NCBI GenBank assembly: GCA_949285025.1
Contig: CASDXG010000021.1
Coordinates: forward strand, 1-33,968
DNA length: 33,968 nt
Origin: an uncultured Bacteroides sp.
GTDB taxonomy: Bacteria > Bacteroidota > Bacteroidia > Bacteroidales > Bacteroidaceae
Reading direction: 5' to 3'
Shown here: piece after piece, positions 1-6,849 of the stretch
How the letters are laid out: every line of letters begins with the position of its first letter
Position numbering within the stretch: the stretch's first letter is position 1
The notes under the pieces: generated by a model
Told to the model about the DNA's origin: nothing
The model's input: only the letters and a program-made list of their open reading frames with translations
The model's database searches: none
Made by a program: the position numbers and the translations under genes

Positions 1-131
1 CCTTCCAGCTTGATAGCGATACTTTGAGTTTCACCGTTGTTAAGATTGTCTTCCATCGGTGTGTCCTCGTTGGAACATGCGAACAAAGCTAAGCTTGCGC
101 ATGCCATAAATAAACCTTTTGTAAGTTTCAT
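1..131 (-). CDS. Fimbrillin-like lipoprotein, N-terminus only (cut by window edge)
   Basis: The 43 visible codons begin MKLTKGLFMACASLALFACS and continue with an acidic, polar stretch. This is a lipoprotein signal peptide with a lipobox ending at Cys19. The rest of the gene lies beyond the window. The gene follows, on the same strand, DUF3575 and DUF3868 proteins, the accessory pair that normally precedes FimA/Mfa1-type fimbrillins in Bacteroidales. By context I infer a type V fimbrial subunit, which would be exported as a lipoprotein and matured at the surface. Whether it is the stalk (major) or an anchor or tip subunit cannot be told from 43 residues. It is separated from the upstream gene by 128 bases containing a GC-rich hairpin. 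Confidence 0.75.
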   Translation of the reverse strand, partial: MKLTKGLFMACASLALFACSNEDTPMEDNLNNGETQSIAIKLE

Positions 132-219
132 GATTGAATAAAATTAAATGAATAACTATGTTTCTTAAAAAAATTGTCTGTATTGTTTCTTTCATAACTC
201 CGGCAACATTGGGGAGAGA

Positions 220-248
220 GGCGGCGGGCTTTTCTCCGGCCTGCCGCC
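220..248 (-). other. GC-rich intercistronic hairpin in the fimbrial operon
   Basis: Two 10-base arms (220-229 and 239-248) pair around a 9-base loop with one internal mismatch on the minus-strand transcript. It sits between the DUF3868 gene and the fimbrillin start and has no T-run behind it. It is therefore more likely an mRNA-stabilising or expression-setting hairpin than a full terminator. Confidence 0.45.
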
Positions 249-259
249 GTCTTTTCCCG

Positions 260-1723
260 TTATTCTGCCATATATTCGGTGTATTTCTGTAGCAGTGCCG
301 CATTGTCTGCTGCGGGTGCATATCCGGCATCGGCCGCCCGGCGGAATGTTTCCATAGCGCGTTCGGTCTGTCCGGTCTCGGCATAAGCCGTGCCCAGCAT
401 GTTCAGCAGAGCTCCGTCGCGCGGCGCTTTCTCCAGCATGTTTACGGCTTCCTGTGCGCGTCCCGCCTCAATCAGTGCGAGTGCGGCGTTGTTTACGGCC
501 GTCACATTGTCGGGGTAGGTGCGTGCTGCCGTCAGCAGGCAGTCGGTGTATTGCGGCGTTCCTTTTCCGTAGCTGTCGGCCACGCGCTGCATTTCGCTCA
601 CGCTCATCAGGTCGGGCCTTGTCTTTATCATCTGTTTCCCTTCTTTCAAGTCGAAATGGCGCACGTTATACTCTATGCGGTACTCGTTGCGTCGGATGGC
701 GGGATACATTTCGTTGAGCACGCGCTGGTATATTTCCGGCGGGATAAGGGCTTTTATCTGTTCCTCGCAGGCGTCCTTGTCATCGCCGCAATGGTCGATA
801 ATGTCCAGCACCTCGTCCTGTTTCAGCAGGTTGGGGAATTTCTCCACCTGTTTTCTCAGTTCCACCCAGTCCTCGCCTTTCCACGCCACGTGGTACAGTT
901 CGGCGGGAATGTTCTTCAGGTCCTTCTCGAGGTACCGTGCGAAAGCCTTTGCACGCCGTTCGGAAAGCTGCATGTTATACGGGAACGTGCCTTCTGGCGA
1001 AGCATAACCCGTCACGTAAATGCCGGTGATGTCCAGGTCGTTGTTGTCGTTTACGATATTGAGCGAGCGGCGTATCGAGTCGAGCTCGTTGCGGTTGCCC
1101 TTATATTTCGGGTCGATGGTGTGGCTGTCCTGGCGGAACTGCAGGCGTGCCACCTTCGTTTCGGCGCGCCGTTTCACGGTCTCCTCCTTCGGCTCCATGA
1201 AAGGCCGTGCGTATGCCGGCGTCATGGGCGGGAGAATCTCTCCGGTATAGTTCGTTTCGTTACCCTCGTCGCACTGTGCGCATCCGGTGGCATATCCGCG
1301 AATCTCCAGTTCGCCTCCTATCATCCACTGCTTGAAAGGTACGGACGCGCGGTAGTCATACGTCTGCGTGCTGCCGTTTTTACGGCGGATGGTAGCTGCG
1401 GCTTCGGGGTTCAATTCGGTTTTGTCGAGCGCGGCTTCGCGGTTTTGCACGCGGTCTCTCACTTTTCCGTTGATAATGATAGGCGGTAGCGCGGCTTCCT
1501 GCGAGCGGTCGGCCGAGACAATGACGGGCACCAGCTGCAGCGAGTGCTGGCGTTTGATGTCAAGTTGGCTCAGGTCGGCCTCGAAGCTCACCTCCACCTG
1601 TCGTGCGGCATTCTTTTCGATATGCCGGTTGTTTATGGCTATTTCGCTGAGGTATGCCGTCTGTGCGTGAAGCGTGACGGTCAGGGCACACATCGCAGCG
1701 AAAGAAATTATCTGTCTTTTCAT
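260..1723 (-). CDS. DUF3868 / OmpA-like / TPR fimbrial accessory protein
   Basis: This 487-aa protein has a signal peptide (residues 1-20, ending LHA-Q). An N-terminal beta-rich DUF3868-type region (about 25-180) follows and contains a CAQC pair at 148-151. An OmpA-like domain begins near residue 190 and carries GYASPEG at 239-245 followed by LSERRAKAF, the usual OmpA/MotB peptidoglycan-binding signature. Tetratricopeptide-like helices occupy about 370-480. Family knowledge places such proteins in fimbrial loci next to DUF3575 proteins. A periplasmic or outer-membrane tethering role for fimbria assembly is an inference. It starts 15 bases after the DUF3575 gene ends and is almost certainly co-transcribed with it. 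The long open frame on the opposite strand here is a shadow of this GC-rich gene. Confidence 0.85.
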   Translation of the reverse strand: MKRQIISFAAMCALTVTLHAQTAYLSEIAINNRHIEKNAARQVEVSFEADLSQLDIKRQHSLQLVPVIVSADRSQEAALPPIIINGKVRDRVQNREAALDKTELNPEAAATIRRKNGSTQTYDYRASVPFKQWMIGGELEIRGYATGCAQCDEGNETNYTGEILPPMTPAYARPFMEPKEETVKRRAETKVARLQFRQDSHTIDPKYKGNRNELDSIRRSLNIVNDNNDLDITGIYVTGYASPEGTFPYNMQLSERRAKAFARYLEKDLKNIPAELYHVAWKGEDWVELRKQVEKFPNLLKQDEVLDIIDHCGDDKDACEEQIKALIPPEIYQRVLNEMYPAIRRNEYRIEYNVRHFDLKEGKQMIKTRPDLMSVSEMQRVADSYGKGTPQYTDCLLTAARTYPDNVTAVNNAALALIEAGRAQEAVNMLEKAPRDGALLNMLGTAYAETGQTERAMETFRRAADAGYAPAADNAALLQKYTEYMAE

Positions 1724-1738
1724 GTGAAGGTTCCTCCT

Positions 1739-2296
1739 TTATTTTATGATATAAATCAGCGTTACGGCAGCTTTTGTCAGGCCGAAGTAGTCTTTTTTAC
1801 TGTCTCGCAGCCATTCTCCGCAGCGCGGACACTCGTATTCATCGAAGTTGGCATGAATCCATCCGCCCCCGATTTCCAGGCCGAGGTTCCATCGGTTCCC
1901 CAGCACGAACTGATATCCCCATCCGATGCCGGCGCCATACATGCCTCCTTCGGCGCGTGTGCCTTTGGTGGAAGGAAATATTCCGAGGTCAAGATTCCCC
2001 ACATTAAACGTGCCGCCCAAGGCGTGTAGCGCAAAGAAGTGCCCGTTGAACGCCTCGCAAAGCCAGTAACGCGCTTCAGGCTGCACAAGCCAGTGCTTCA
2101 TCTTCTTGTCGTTCTTGAATTTGAAGGGGTTGTAGTTGCCTGACAGATCGATTGTCCATTTAGGAGCCACGCGAAATTCCGCTCCGAGGTTCAGCGTGGT
2201 CGTCACATCATACAGCAGGTTGCTTTTGACAGCAATCTTCTGTGCCGATGCGGAGACGCTGAAGCAAATGAACAATATCCAAATCCATTTTTTCAT
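1739..2296 (-). CDS. DUF3575 outer-membrane protein of a fimbrial locus
   Basis: This 185-aa protein has a signal peptide (cleavage likely after ASA at residue 18). Alternating hydrophobic/aromatic beta strands and glycine-rich turns follow, and the protein ends IYIIK, as expected for a small outer-membrane beta-barrel. The pattern (SNLLYDVTTTLNLGAE, then barrel strands) matches the DUF3575 family found at the head of Bacteroidales fimbrial operons. A CPRC pair at 156-159 is notable because the next gene also has a CxxC; whether these form disulfides is unknown. It is the first gene of the minus-strand operon, about 90 bases from the predicted promoter. The biochemical role is not established. 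Confidence 0.85.
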   Translation of the reverse strand: MKKWIWILFICFSVSASAQKIAVKSNLLYDVTTTLNLGAEFRVAPKWTIDLSGNYNPFKFKNDKKMKHWLVQPEARYWLCEAFNGHFFALHALGGTFNVGNLDLGIFPSTKGTRAEGGMYGAGIGWGYQFVLGNRWNLGLEIGGGWIHANFDEYECPRCGEWLRDSKKDYFGLTKAAVTLIYIIK

Positions 2297-2358
2297 GATG
2301 TCTGCTTTTTTCTGTCGTAATATACTTGCCTAAAAAAATTTTGTCATATTTTTATCGG

Positions 2359-2378
2359 TCATTTCTAATGAAGAAATA
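2359..2378 (+). repeat. Repeat copy A at the fimbrial promoter (direct to B, inverted to C)
   Basis: Contains ATTTCTAATGAAGAAAT, an imperfect dyad with arms ATTTCT and AGAAAT around 5 bases. Twenty bases match copy C (2770-2789) perfectly in inverted orientation. It lies just downstream of the -7 element, so an A-C inversion would carry the promoter with it. Confidence 0.8.
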
Positions 2379-2383
2379 GTCTA

Positions 2384-2391
2384 CAAATGTA
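2384..2391 (-). promoter_or_regulatory. -7 element of the fimbrial operon promoter
   Basis: On the minus strand this reads TACATTTG, a perfect match to the Bacteroides -7 consensus TAnnTTTG. About 19 bases upstream is a weak TTTTTA in place of the -33 TTTG. Transcription would start near 2377, inside the first repeat copy (2359-2378), giving a leader of about 80 bases before the DUF3575 gene. Confidence 0.65.
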
Positions 2392-2429
2392 ATGAAAAAT
2401 GTTTATCGTATAAAAATTTTTGTTGAAAT

Positions 2430-2450
2430 ATTTCTAATGAAGAAATAAAC
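2430..2450 (+). repeat. Repeat copy B upstream of the fimbrial promoter
   Basis: The same ATTTCTAATGAAGAAAT core as copy A, in the same orientation. It extends to a perfect 21-base inverted match with copy C (2767-2787). Here the dyad is longest, with arms TATTTCT/AGAAATA at 2429-2447. It sits roughly 50-70 bases upstream of the predicted transcription start. Confidence 0.8.
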
Positions 2451-3310
2451 AACGGCGCCGGAAGCGGGAAAAGCGGCCGCAGGAATGCCCGAAAATCCCG
2501 GCGGAAAGGCTTGCCGGCTCTTATTGCTCCCGATATTCCGTGTTTGTCTTTTCCGGTTCTTACCGTCTTTTTTTAGAAAAATCCAAACATGTTTTTACGA
2601 AAAAGAGCGCAGGTTTTCCCTGAAAGAACAGGAAAAATCCGGTAAAAAACGGGGAAATTATTTAAAAATCACCCGTTGTTTTTGAGAAAAATCAATTTAT
2701 TTTTTTTAAATTAAACCGTTGTTACATAAGATGTTATGCGGTAATTTATCGAAAAAACCGGCTTTTGTTTATTTCTTCATTAGAAATGAACAGACTTTTA
2801 AAGCGTGAGGCCTGCCCGGCTGTATCGGCCCTTGCGGGAGAACATTTTGTCTGTGAGAGGAAAAGCAATCGGTCGGCGGGGCGCTTTTCTGTTGTCTTTG
2901 TTCCGGGAGCGGCGGCAGTCACGGGAAAATTCCGGTACGGGCGGACGCTTCGTAGCTGGACGAGAGTGAGGAATGCGGACAGCGATGTGCATGCCGGTGT
3001 GCCGGAAATGCAGGTGGAAAGACTTTTTAACCGTGAAAGCGGACGGCTTTTATCCGGCCTTGCGGCGGCAGAAAACCGGAGGATTTCGTCTGTATTTTTT
3101 ATCTCTTTTGAATTTTTAACAACCGGATCGGCATATTGCGGCAGAGAAGATGCGTGGGACGCGTTTCCCGTGCAGGAAAACCGGTGCGTGTCACGATGCG
3201 TCCGTATGCCTTGTCCGGCGGTCGGGCCGTGCCGATGCACACTCGGGATATACACTATTATTATGTAAAGCGAATTTTCCGCCGGTCTGTGCGGAATATA
3301 TGGCGTGTGG
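2451..3310. other. Gene-free intergenic region upstream of the fimbrial operon
   Basis: No convincing gene. The left part (to 2766) is the segment bounded by repeat copies B and C and turns AT-rich near 2660-2760. It includes a short hairpin (CATAA/TTATG at 2725-2738). The right part (2790-3310) has higher GC and long open frames on both strands, but their translations are rich in Arg, Ser, Cys and Pro with no recognisable domain, and no promoter or ribosome-binding context supports either frame. A decayed gene cannot be excluded. Confidence 0.6.
2767..2789 (-). repeat. Repeat copy C, inverted relative to A and B
   Basis: The reverse complement of this segment matches copy B over 21 bases and copy A over 20 bases without mismatch. 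Copies A and C enclose 391 bases that include the fimbrial promoter. B and C enclose 316 bases without an obvious promoter of the standard type. Confidence 0.8.
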
Positions 3311-3330
3311 AAGAAAGCGCGGGCGGCGCT
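3311..3330 (-). terminator. Possible terminator after tRNA-Arg
   Basis: On the minus strand AGCGC-CGCCC-GCGCT forms a 5-bp GC-rich stem followed by TTCTT, just 6 bases beyond the tRNA 3' end. It is short, so the call is tentative. Confidence 0.4.
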
Positions 3331-3335
3331 GTGAG

Positions 3336-3407
3336 TACCTCTGCCCGGAATCGAACCGGGATTTACCCTTTAGGAGAGGGTCGTTCTATCCATTGAACTA
3401 CAAAGGC
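3336..3407 (-). tRNA. tRNA-Arg (anticodon CCT)
   Basis: The minus strand folds as a 72-base cloverleaf. The acceptor arms are GCCTTTG and CAGAGGT (pairs include G-U at positions 1-72 and 5-68). The D arm is GTAGTTCAATGGATAGAAC. The anticodon stem has a seven-base loop CTCCTAA giving anticodon CCT, which reads AGG. The T arm is CCCGG-TTCGATT-CCGGG. CCA is not encoded. A perfect -7 element lies 44 bases upstream. Confidence 0.93.
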
Positions 3408-3450
3408 GCCTTTGCGGAAGCTGCAAATTGTGCAGCCGGATTCCGGTTTG

Positions 3451-3458
3451 CAAAAGTA
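3451..3458 (-). promoter_or_regulatory. -7 element for tRNA-Arg
   Basis: The minus strand reads TACTTTTG, a perfect TAnnTTTG match. Predicted initiation near 3444 leaves about 36 bases of 5' leader before the mature tRNA. Confidence 0.6.
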
Positions 3459-3541
3459 CGTTTTTTTATGAGAAAAACCGCATTTTTGCTCAAGAAAAAC
3501 GCAGAAGCCGTCTTCTTTTGCAAAAGAAAAGCCAAAATGCT

Positions 3542-3572
3542 TTTGTTTTTTGAAAGAAGTTCGTTAATTTCG
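3542..3572 (+). promoter_or_regulatory. korAB promoter
   Basis: TTTG (3542-3545), a 19-base spacer, then TAATTTCG (3565-3572). This is the Bacteroides -33/-7 pair with one mismatch in the -7 box. Transcription would begin near 3580, about 30 bases before the korA start codon. Confidence 0.6.
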
Positions 3573-3608
3573 CCGTCACTGATACACTGACAATTAAACA
3601 AAAACAGA

Positions 3609-5453
3609 ATGACAGAAGATACGAAAGTAAAGGAGCTGACCGACGTGGTTGTGCGCTTCTCCGGTGATTCGGGCGACGGTATGCAGCTGGCCGGCAATAT
3701 GTTTTCAAATATTTCTGCTGCGGGAGGCAACGACATCAGCACGTTCCCCGATTACCCGGCCGACATCCGTGCTCCGCAAGGTTCGCTTACGGGCGTTTCA
3801 GGATTCCAAGTGCATATAGGGTCCGGCACGGTCTATACGCCGGGCGACAAGTGCGATGTGCTGGTAGCGATGAATCCGGCCGCGCTGAAGACGCAGTACA
3901 AATACTGTAAGTCGCAGGCCGTTATCATCATCGATGCCGATTCGTTCACGAAGCGCGACCTGGAGAAGGCAAAGTTCACGCTTGAAAACCCGTTCTCGGA
4001 ATTAGGCATAAAAAACGAGGTCATCGAGGCATCCATCACGACGATGTGTAAAGAGAGTCTGAAAGACAGCGGCCTTGACAACAAGACCGTGATGCGTACA
4101 AAGAACATGTTCGCCTTAGGGCTGGTATGCTGGCTGTTTCACCGCGACCTCTCCGTGGGCGAAAAACTGCTTCGCGAGAAGTTTGCCAAAAAACCGGCCA
4201 TCGCAGAGGCAAACATCAAGGTGCTGAACGACGGATATAATTTCGGCGCGAACACGCATGCGTCGGTATCGATGAGCTATACCGTGCCCGGAAAGAAGCA
4301 ACAGGAAAAGGGGCGCTACATGGATATAAACGGAAACAAGGCAACGGCTTACGGGCTGATGGCAGCGGCGGAAAAGGCCGGGCTGCAACTCTATTTAGGC
4401 TCGTATCCCATTACGCCGGCAACAGACATCCTGCACGAGCTGGCCAAGCACAAATCGCTGGGCGTGAAAACTGTGCAGTGCGAGGATGAGATAGCCGGAT
4501 GCGCCTCGGCAGTGGGTGCGGCTTTTGCCGGAGCTCTGGCGGTAACCACGACATCGGGACCGGGAATCTGCCTGAAGAGCGAGGCCATGAACCTGGCCGT
4601 TATCACCGAGCTGCCGTTAGTGATTGTCGATGTGCAGCGGGGAGGCCCTTCGACCGGGCTGCCGACAAAATCGGAACAGACCGACCTTCTGCAGGTGCTG
4701 TTCGGGCGGAACGGGGAAAGTCCGATGCCTGTCATTGCGGCCACCTCGCCGACCGACTGTTTCGACGCCGCCTATATAGCCTGTAAGATAGCATTGGAAC
4801 ACATGACCCCCGTGGTCCTTCTGACAGATGCCTATATTGCAAACGGCTCTGCCGCGTGGAAACTGCCCGACCCGGATGCCTGTCCTGCCATCAATCCCCC
4901 TTATGTGAAACCGGAAATGGCGGGAAGCTGGACACCGTTCATGCGCAACTCCGAGACCGGCGTGCGTTACTGGGCGGTACCCGGAACGGAAGGATTTATG
5001 CACCGCATCGGCGGGCTGGAGAAAAGCAATGAGACCGGAGCAATCTCTACGGAGCCGGAAAACCATCACCTGATGACCGTGCTGCGTGCGGAAAAGGTAG
5101 AGAAAATCGCCGATGCGATTCCGGAACTGGAAGTGGAAGGCGACCCGGATGCCGACCTGCTTATCGTGGGATTCGGCGGGACATACGGACATCTGCATTC
5201 GGCGATGGACATCCTGAACGCGGAAGGACGGAAAACCGCACTGGCGCATTTCCGCTTTATCAATCCCCTGCCGCGAAATACGGCGGAAGTGCTGCGGAAA
5301 TACCGGAAAGTGGTTGTGGCCGAACAGAATATGGGACAGCTTGCCGGCTATCTGAACATGAAGGTGGACGGACTGCGCCTGCACCGTTTCAATCAGGTGA
5401 AAGGCCAGCCTTTTGTGGTGGAAGAGCTGGTGAATGCGTTTAGACAATTGTAA
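3609..5453 (+). CDS. korA: 2-oxoacid (2-oxoglutarate):ferredoxin oxidoreductase, fused gamma-alpha subunit
   Basis: This 614-aa cytoplasmic enzyme subunit is a fusion. Residues 1-200 are the gamma domain (FSGDSGDGMQLAG at 17-29). From about 228 on is the alpha (pyrimidine-binding) domain, with SYPITPATDI, the conserved TSGPGICLKSEAMNLA stretch and QRGGPSTGLPTKSEQTDLL. With KorB it catalyses CoA-dependent oxidative decarboxylation of a 2-oxoacid with reduction of ferredoxin, or the reverse reductive carboxylation, in the incomplete TCA pathway of anaerobes. Substrate choice (2-oxoglutarate rather than pyruvate or a branched-chain acid) follows from similarity to Bacteroidales KorA and is not proven by any one residue. 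The downstream korB starts 24 bases later. No ferredoxin-like delta subunit is present next door. Confidence 0.92.
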   Translation: MTEDTKVKELTDVVVRFSGDSGDGMQLAGNMFSNISAAGGNDISTFPDYPADIRAPQGSLTGVSGFQVHIGSGTVYTPGDKCDVLVAMNPAALKTQYKYCKSQAVIIIDADSFTKRDLEKAKFTLENPFSELGIKNEVIEASITTMCKESLKDSGLDNKTVMRTKNMFALGLVCWLFHRDLSVGEKLLREKFAKKPAIAEANIKVLNDGYNFGANTHASVSMSYTVPGKKQQEKGRYMDINGNKATAYGLMAAAEKAGLQLYLGSYPITPATDILHELAKHKSLGVKTVQCEDEIAGCASAVGAAFAGALAVTTTSGPGICLKSEAMNLAVITELPLVIVDVQRGGPSTGLPTKSEQTDLLQVLFGRNGESPMPVIAATSPTDCFDAAYIACKIALEHMTPVVLLTDAYIANGSAAWKLPDPDACPAINPPYVKPEMAGSWTPFMRNSETGVRYWAVPGTEGFMHRIGGLEKSNETGAISTEPENHHLMTVLRAEKVEKIADAIPELEVEGDPDADLLIVGFGGTYGHLHSAMDILNAEGRKTALAHFRFINPLPRNTAEVLRKYRKVVVAEQNMGQLAGYLNMKVDGLRLHRFNQVKGQPFVVEELVNAFRQL

Positions 5454-5477
5454 GTGTGACTCCTAAAAACAAGAATT

Positions 5478-6479
5478 ATGAAATATACAGCAGCAGACTA
5501 TAAGGCCGGACAACCGCGCTGGTGTCCGGGATGCGGCGACCATGCATTTCTGAATTCCTTCCATAAGGCGTTGGCCGAACTCGGCGTGCCGCCTCATGAG
5601 ATAGCGGTAATTTCGGGAATCGGGTGTTCCTCGCGTCTGCCTTACTATATGAATACGTATGGCATGCACACCATTCACGGGCGTGCGGCGGCCATCGCTA
5701 CCGGGACGAAGGTGGCAAATCCGAAACTGACCGTGTGGCAGATTTCGGGCGACGGCGACGGACTGGCTATCGGAGGCAATCATTTTATTCATGCCGTGCG
5801 CCGGAATGTGGATATCAACATCGTATTGCTGAACAACCGTATCTACGGTCTGACGAAAGGACAGTATTCTCCGACCTCGGAGCGCGGCTTTGTCAGCAAG
5901 TCATCGCCTTACGGGACAGTGGAAGATCCGTTCCGTCCGGCGGAATTGTGCTTCGGCGCGCGGGGAAGATTCTTTGCCCGTTGCGTGGCAGTGGACGGAG
6001 GTCCGTCGGTGGAAGTGCTGAAGGCCGCAGCCCGGCATAAGGGAACTTCGGTGGTGGAAGTGCTTCAGAACTGTGTAATCTTTAATGACGGAACGCATAA
6101 CGCCGTGGCGAAGAAAGAAGACCGCGAGCGGAATGCTATCTATCTGGAGCATGGAAAGCCGATGCTCTTCGGGGCGGAAAAAGAATTCGGCCTGATGCAG
6201 GACGGATTCGGTCTGAAAGTAGTACGCATAGGGGAGAACGGCATTACGGAAAAAGACATTCTGGTGCACGACGCCCATTGCGCGGACCAGACCCTGCAGC
6301 TGAAGCTGGCGCTGATGGAAGGGCCGGACTTTCCGATAGCGCTCGGCGTGATACGCGATGTGGAAGCGCCGACTTACGACGAATCGGTGGAGGCGCAGAT
6401 AGAAGAAGTCTCTGCGCGGAAGTCCTATCATACGTTTGCCGAGCTGTTGGAAACGAACGACATCTGGGAGATAAAATAG
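5478..6479 (+). CDS. korB: 2-oxoacid (2-oxoglutarate):ferredoxin oxidoreductase, beta subunit
   Basis: This 333-aa subunit binds thiamine diphosphate and one [4Fe-4S] cluster. The visible cluster cysteines are C16 and C19 (CPGCGDH), C50 (GIGCSS) and C199 (QNCV). The thiamine-diphosphate motif runs from GDGDGLAIGGNH at 91-102 to the NN at 119-120. It is the electron-transfer and decarboxylation partner of the adjacent KorA. The two genes form an operon closed by a strong terminator 12 bases after the stop codon. The length is normal for the KorB family. Confidence 0.93.
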   Translation: MKYTAADYKAGQPRWCPGCGDHAFLNSFHKALAELGVPPHEIAVISGIGCSSRLPYYMNTYGMHTIHGRAAAIATGTKVANPKLTVWQISGDGDGLAIGGNHFIHAVRRNVDINIVLLNNRIYGLTKGQYSPTSERGFVSKSSPYGTVEDPFRPAELCFGARGRFFARCVAVDGGPSVEVLKAAARHKGTSVVEVLQNCVIFNDGTHNAVAKKEDRERNAIYLEHGKPMLFGAEKEFGLMQDGFGLKVVRIGENGITEKDILVHDAHCADQTLQLKLALMEGPDFPIALGVIRDVEAPTYDESVEAQIEEVSARKSYHTFAELLETNDIWEIK

Positions 6480-6491
6480 TAAAAGAAGCAG

Positions 6492-6525
6492 GCGGCCGTC
6501 CGGATTTTTCCGGCCGGCCGTTTTT
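6492..6525 (+). terminator. Rho-independent terminator after korB
   Basis: Arms CGGCCGTCCGG and CCGGCCGGCCG pair (one mismatch) around ATTTTT and are followed by TTTTTG. Confidence 0.85.
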
Positions 6526-6849
6526 GTGTGAACAAAAGGCGCCGTCCGTCCGCCCTCCCGGCAGCGGGAAACGGGCAGACGAACGGATGCATGTTTCGGG
6601 AACCGGAGGATGCACCTTTTATATATAGGGAAAAACAGTTTTGCAATATAGGTTTTGCAAAACTGTTACACAAGTATAAAATATACAGATTATTACGGAA
6701 TTTTTTCAGTAATAAAGATATTGTTTCAGAGAAAAGCACTATTTTTGTACCGCCTAAAACAAGGGGGTTGCAGAAAAATCCCTTTTCAGGATGTTTTAGA
6801 ACGGTAAAGGAAATATTGAAAACAAATAACCAAACTAATCATTTTAACA
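6526..6849 (+). promoter_or_regulatory. pckA upstream regulatory region
   Basis: No gene is visible in these ~320 bases. They hold an inverted repeat (arms 6634-6645 and 6656-6667), a perfect -7 box TATTTTTG at 6740-6747 without a clear -33 element, and a long leader of about 95 bases before the pckA start. The long leader and the upstream palindrome suggest transcriptional or post-transcriptional control of gluconeogenic flux, but the regulator is unknown. Confidence 0.6.
6634..6667. repeat. Palindromic operator-like element upstream of pckA
   Basis: AACAGTTTTGCA and its exact reverse complement TGCAAAACTGTT are separated by 10 bases. The right half also contains a nested perfect 12-base palindrome GTTTTGCAAAAC (6652-6663). 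It lies about 75-105 bases upstream of the -7 box. No T-run follows, so an operator is more likely than a terminator. Confidence 0.6.

Noticed and set aside
551-1489. 312-codon plus-strand frame opposite the DUF3868 gene
   Set aside because: Shadow of a GC-rich real gene with clear signal peptide, OmpA and TPR motifs on the other strand.
2746-3268. Long open frames on both strands in the intergenic region upstream of the fimbrial operon
   Set aside because: Both frames overlap each other, lack recognisable domains, have odd composition (Arg/Ser/Cys-rich) and include the repeat copy C; no promoter or ribosome-binding support.
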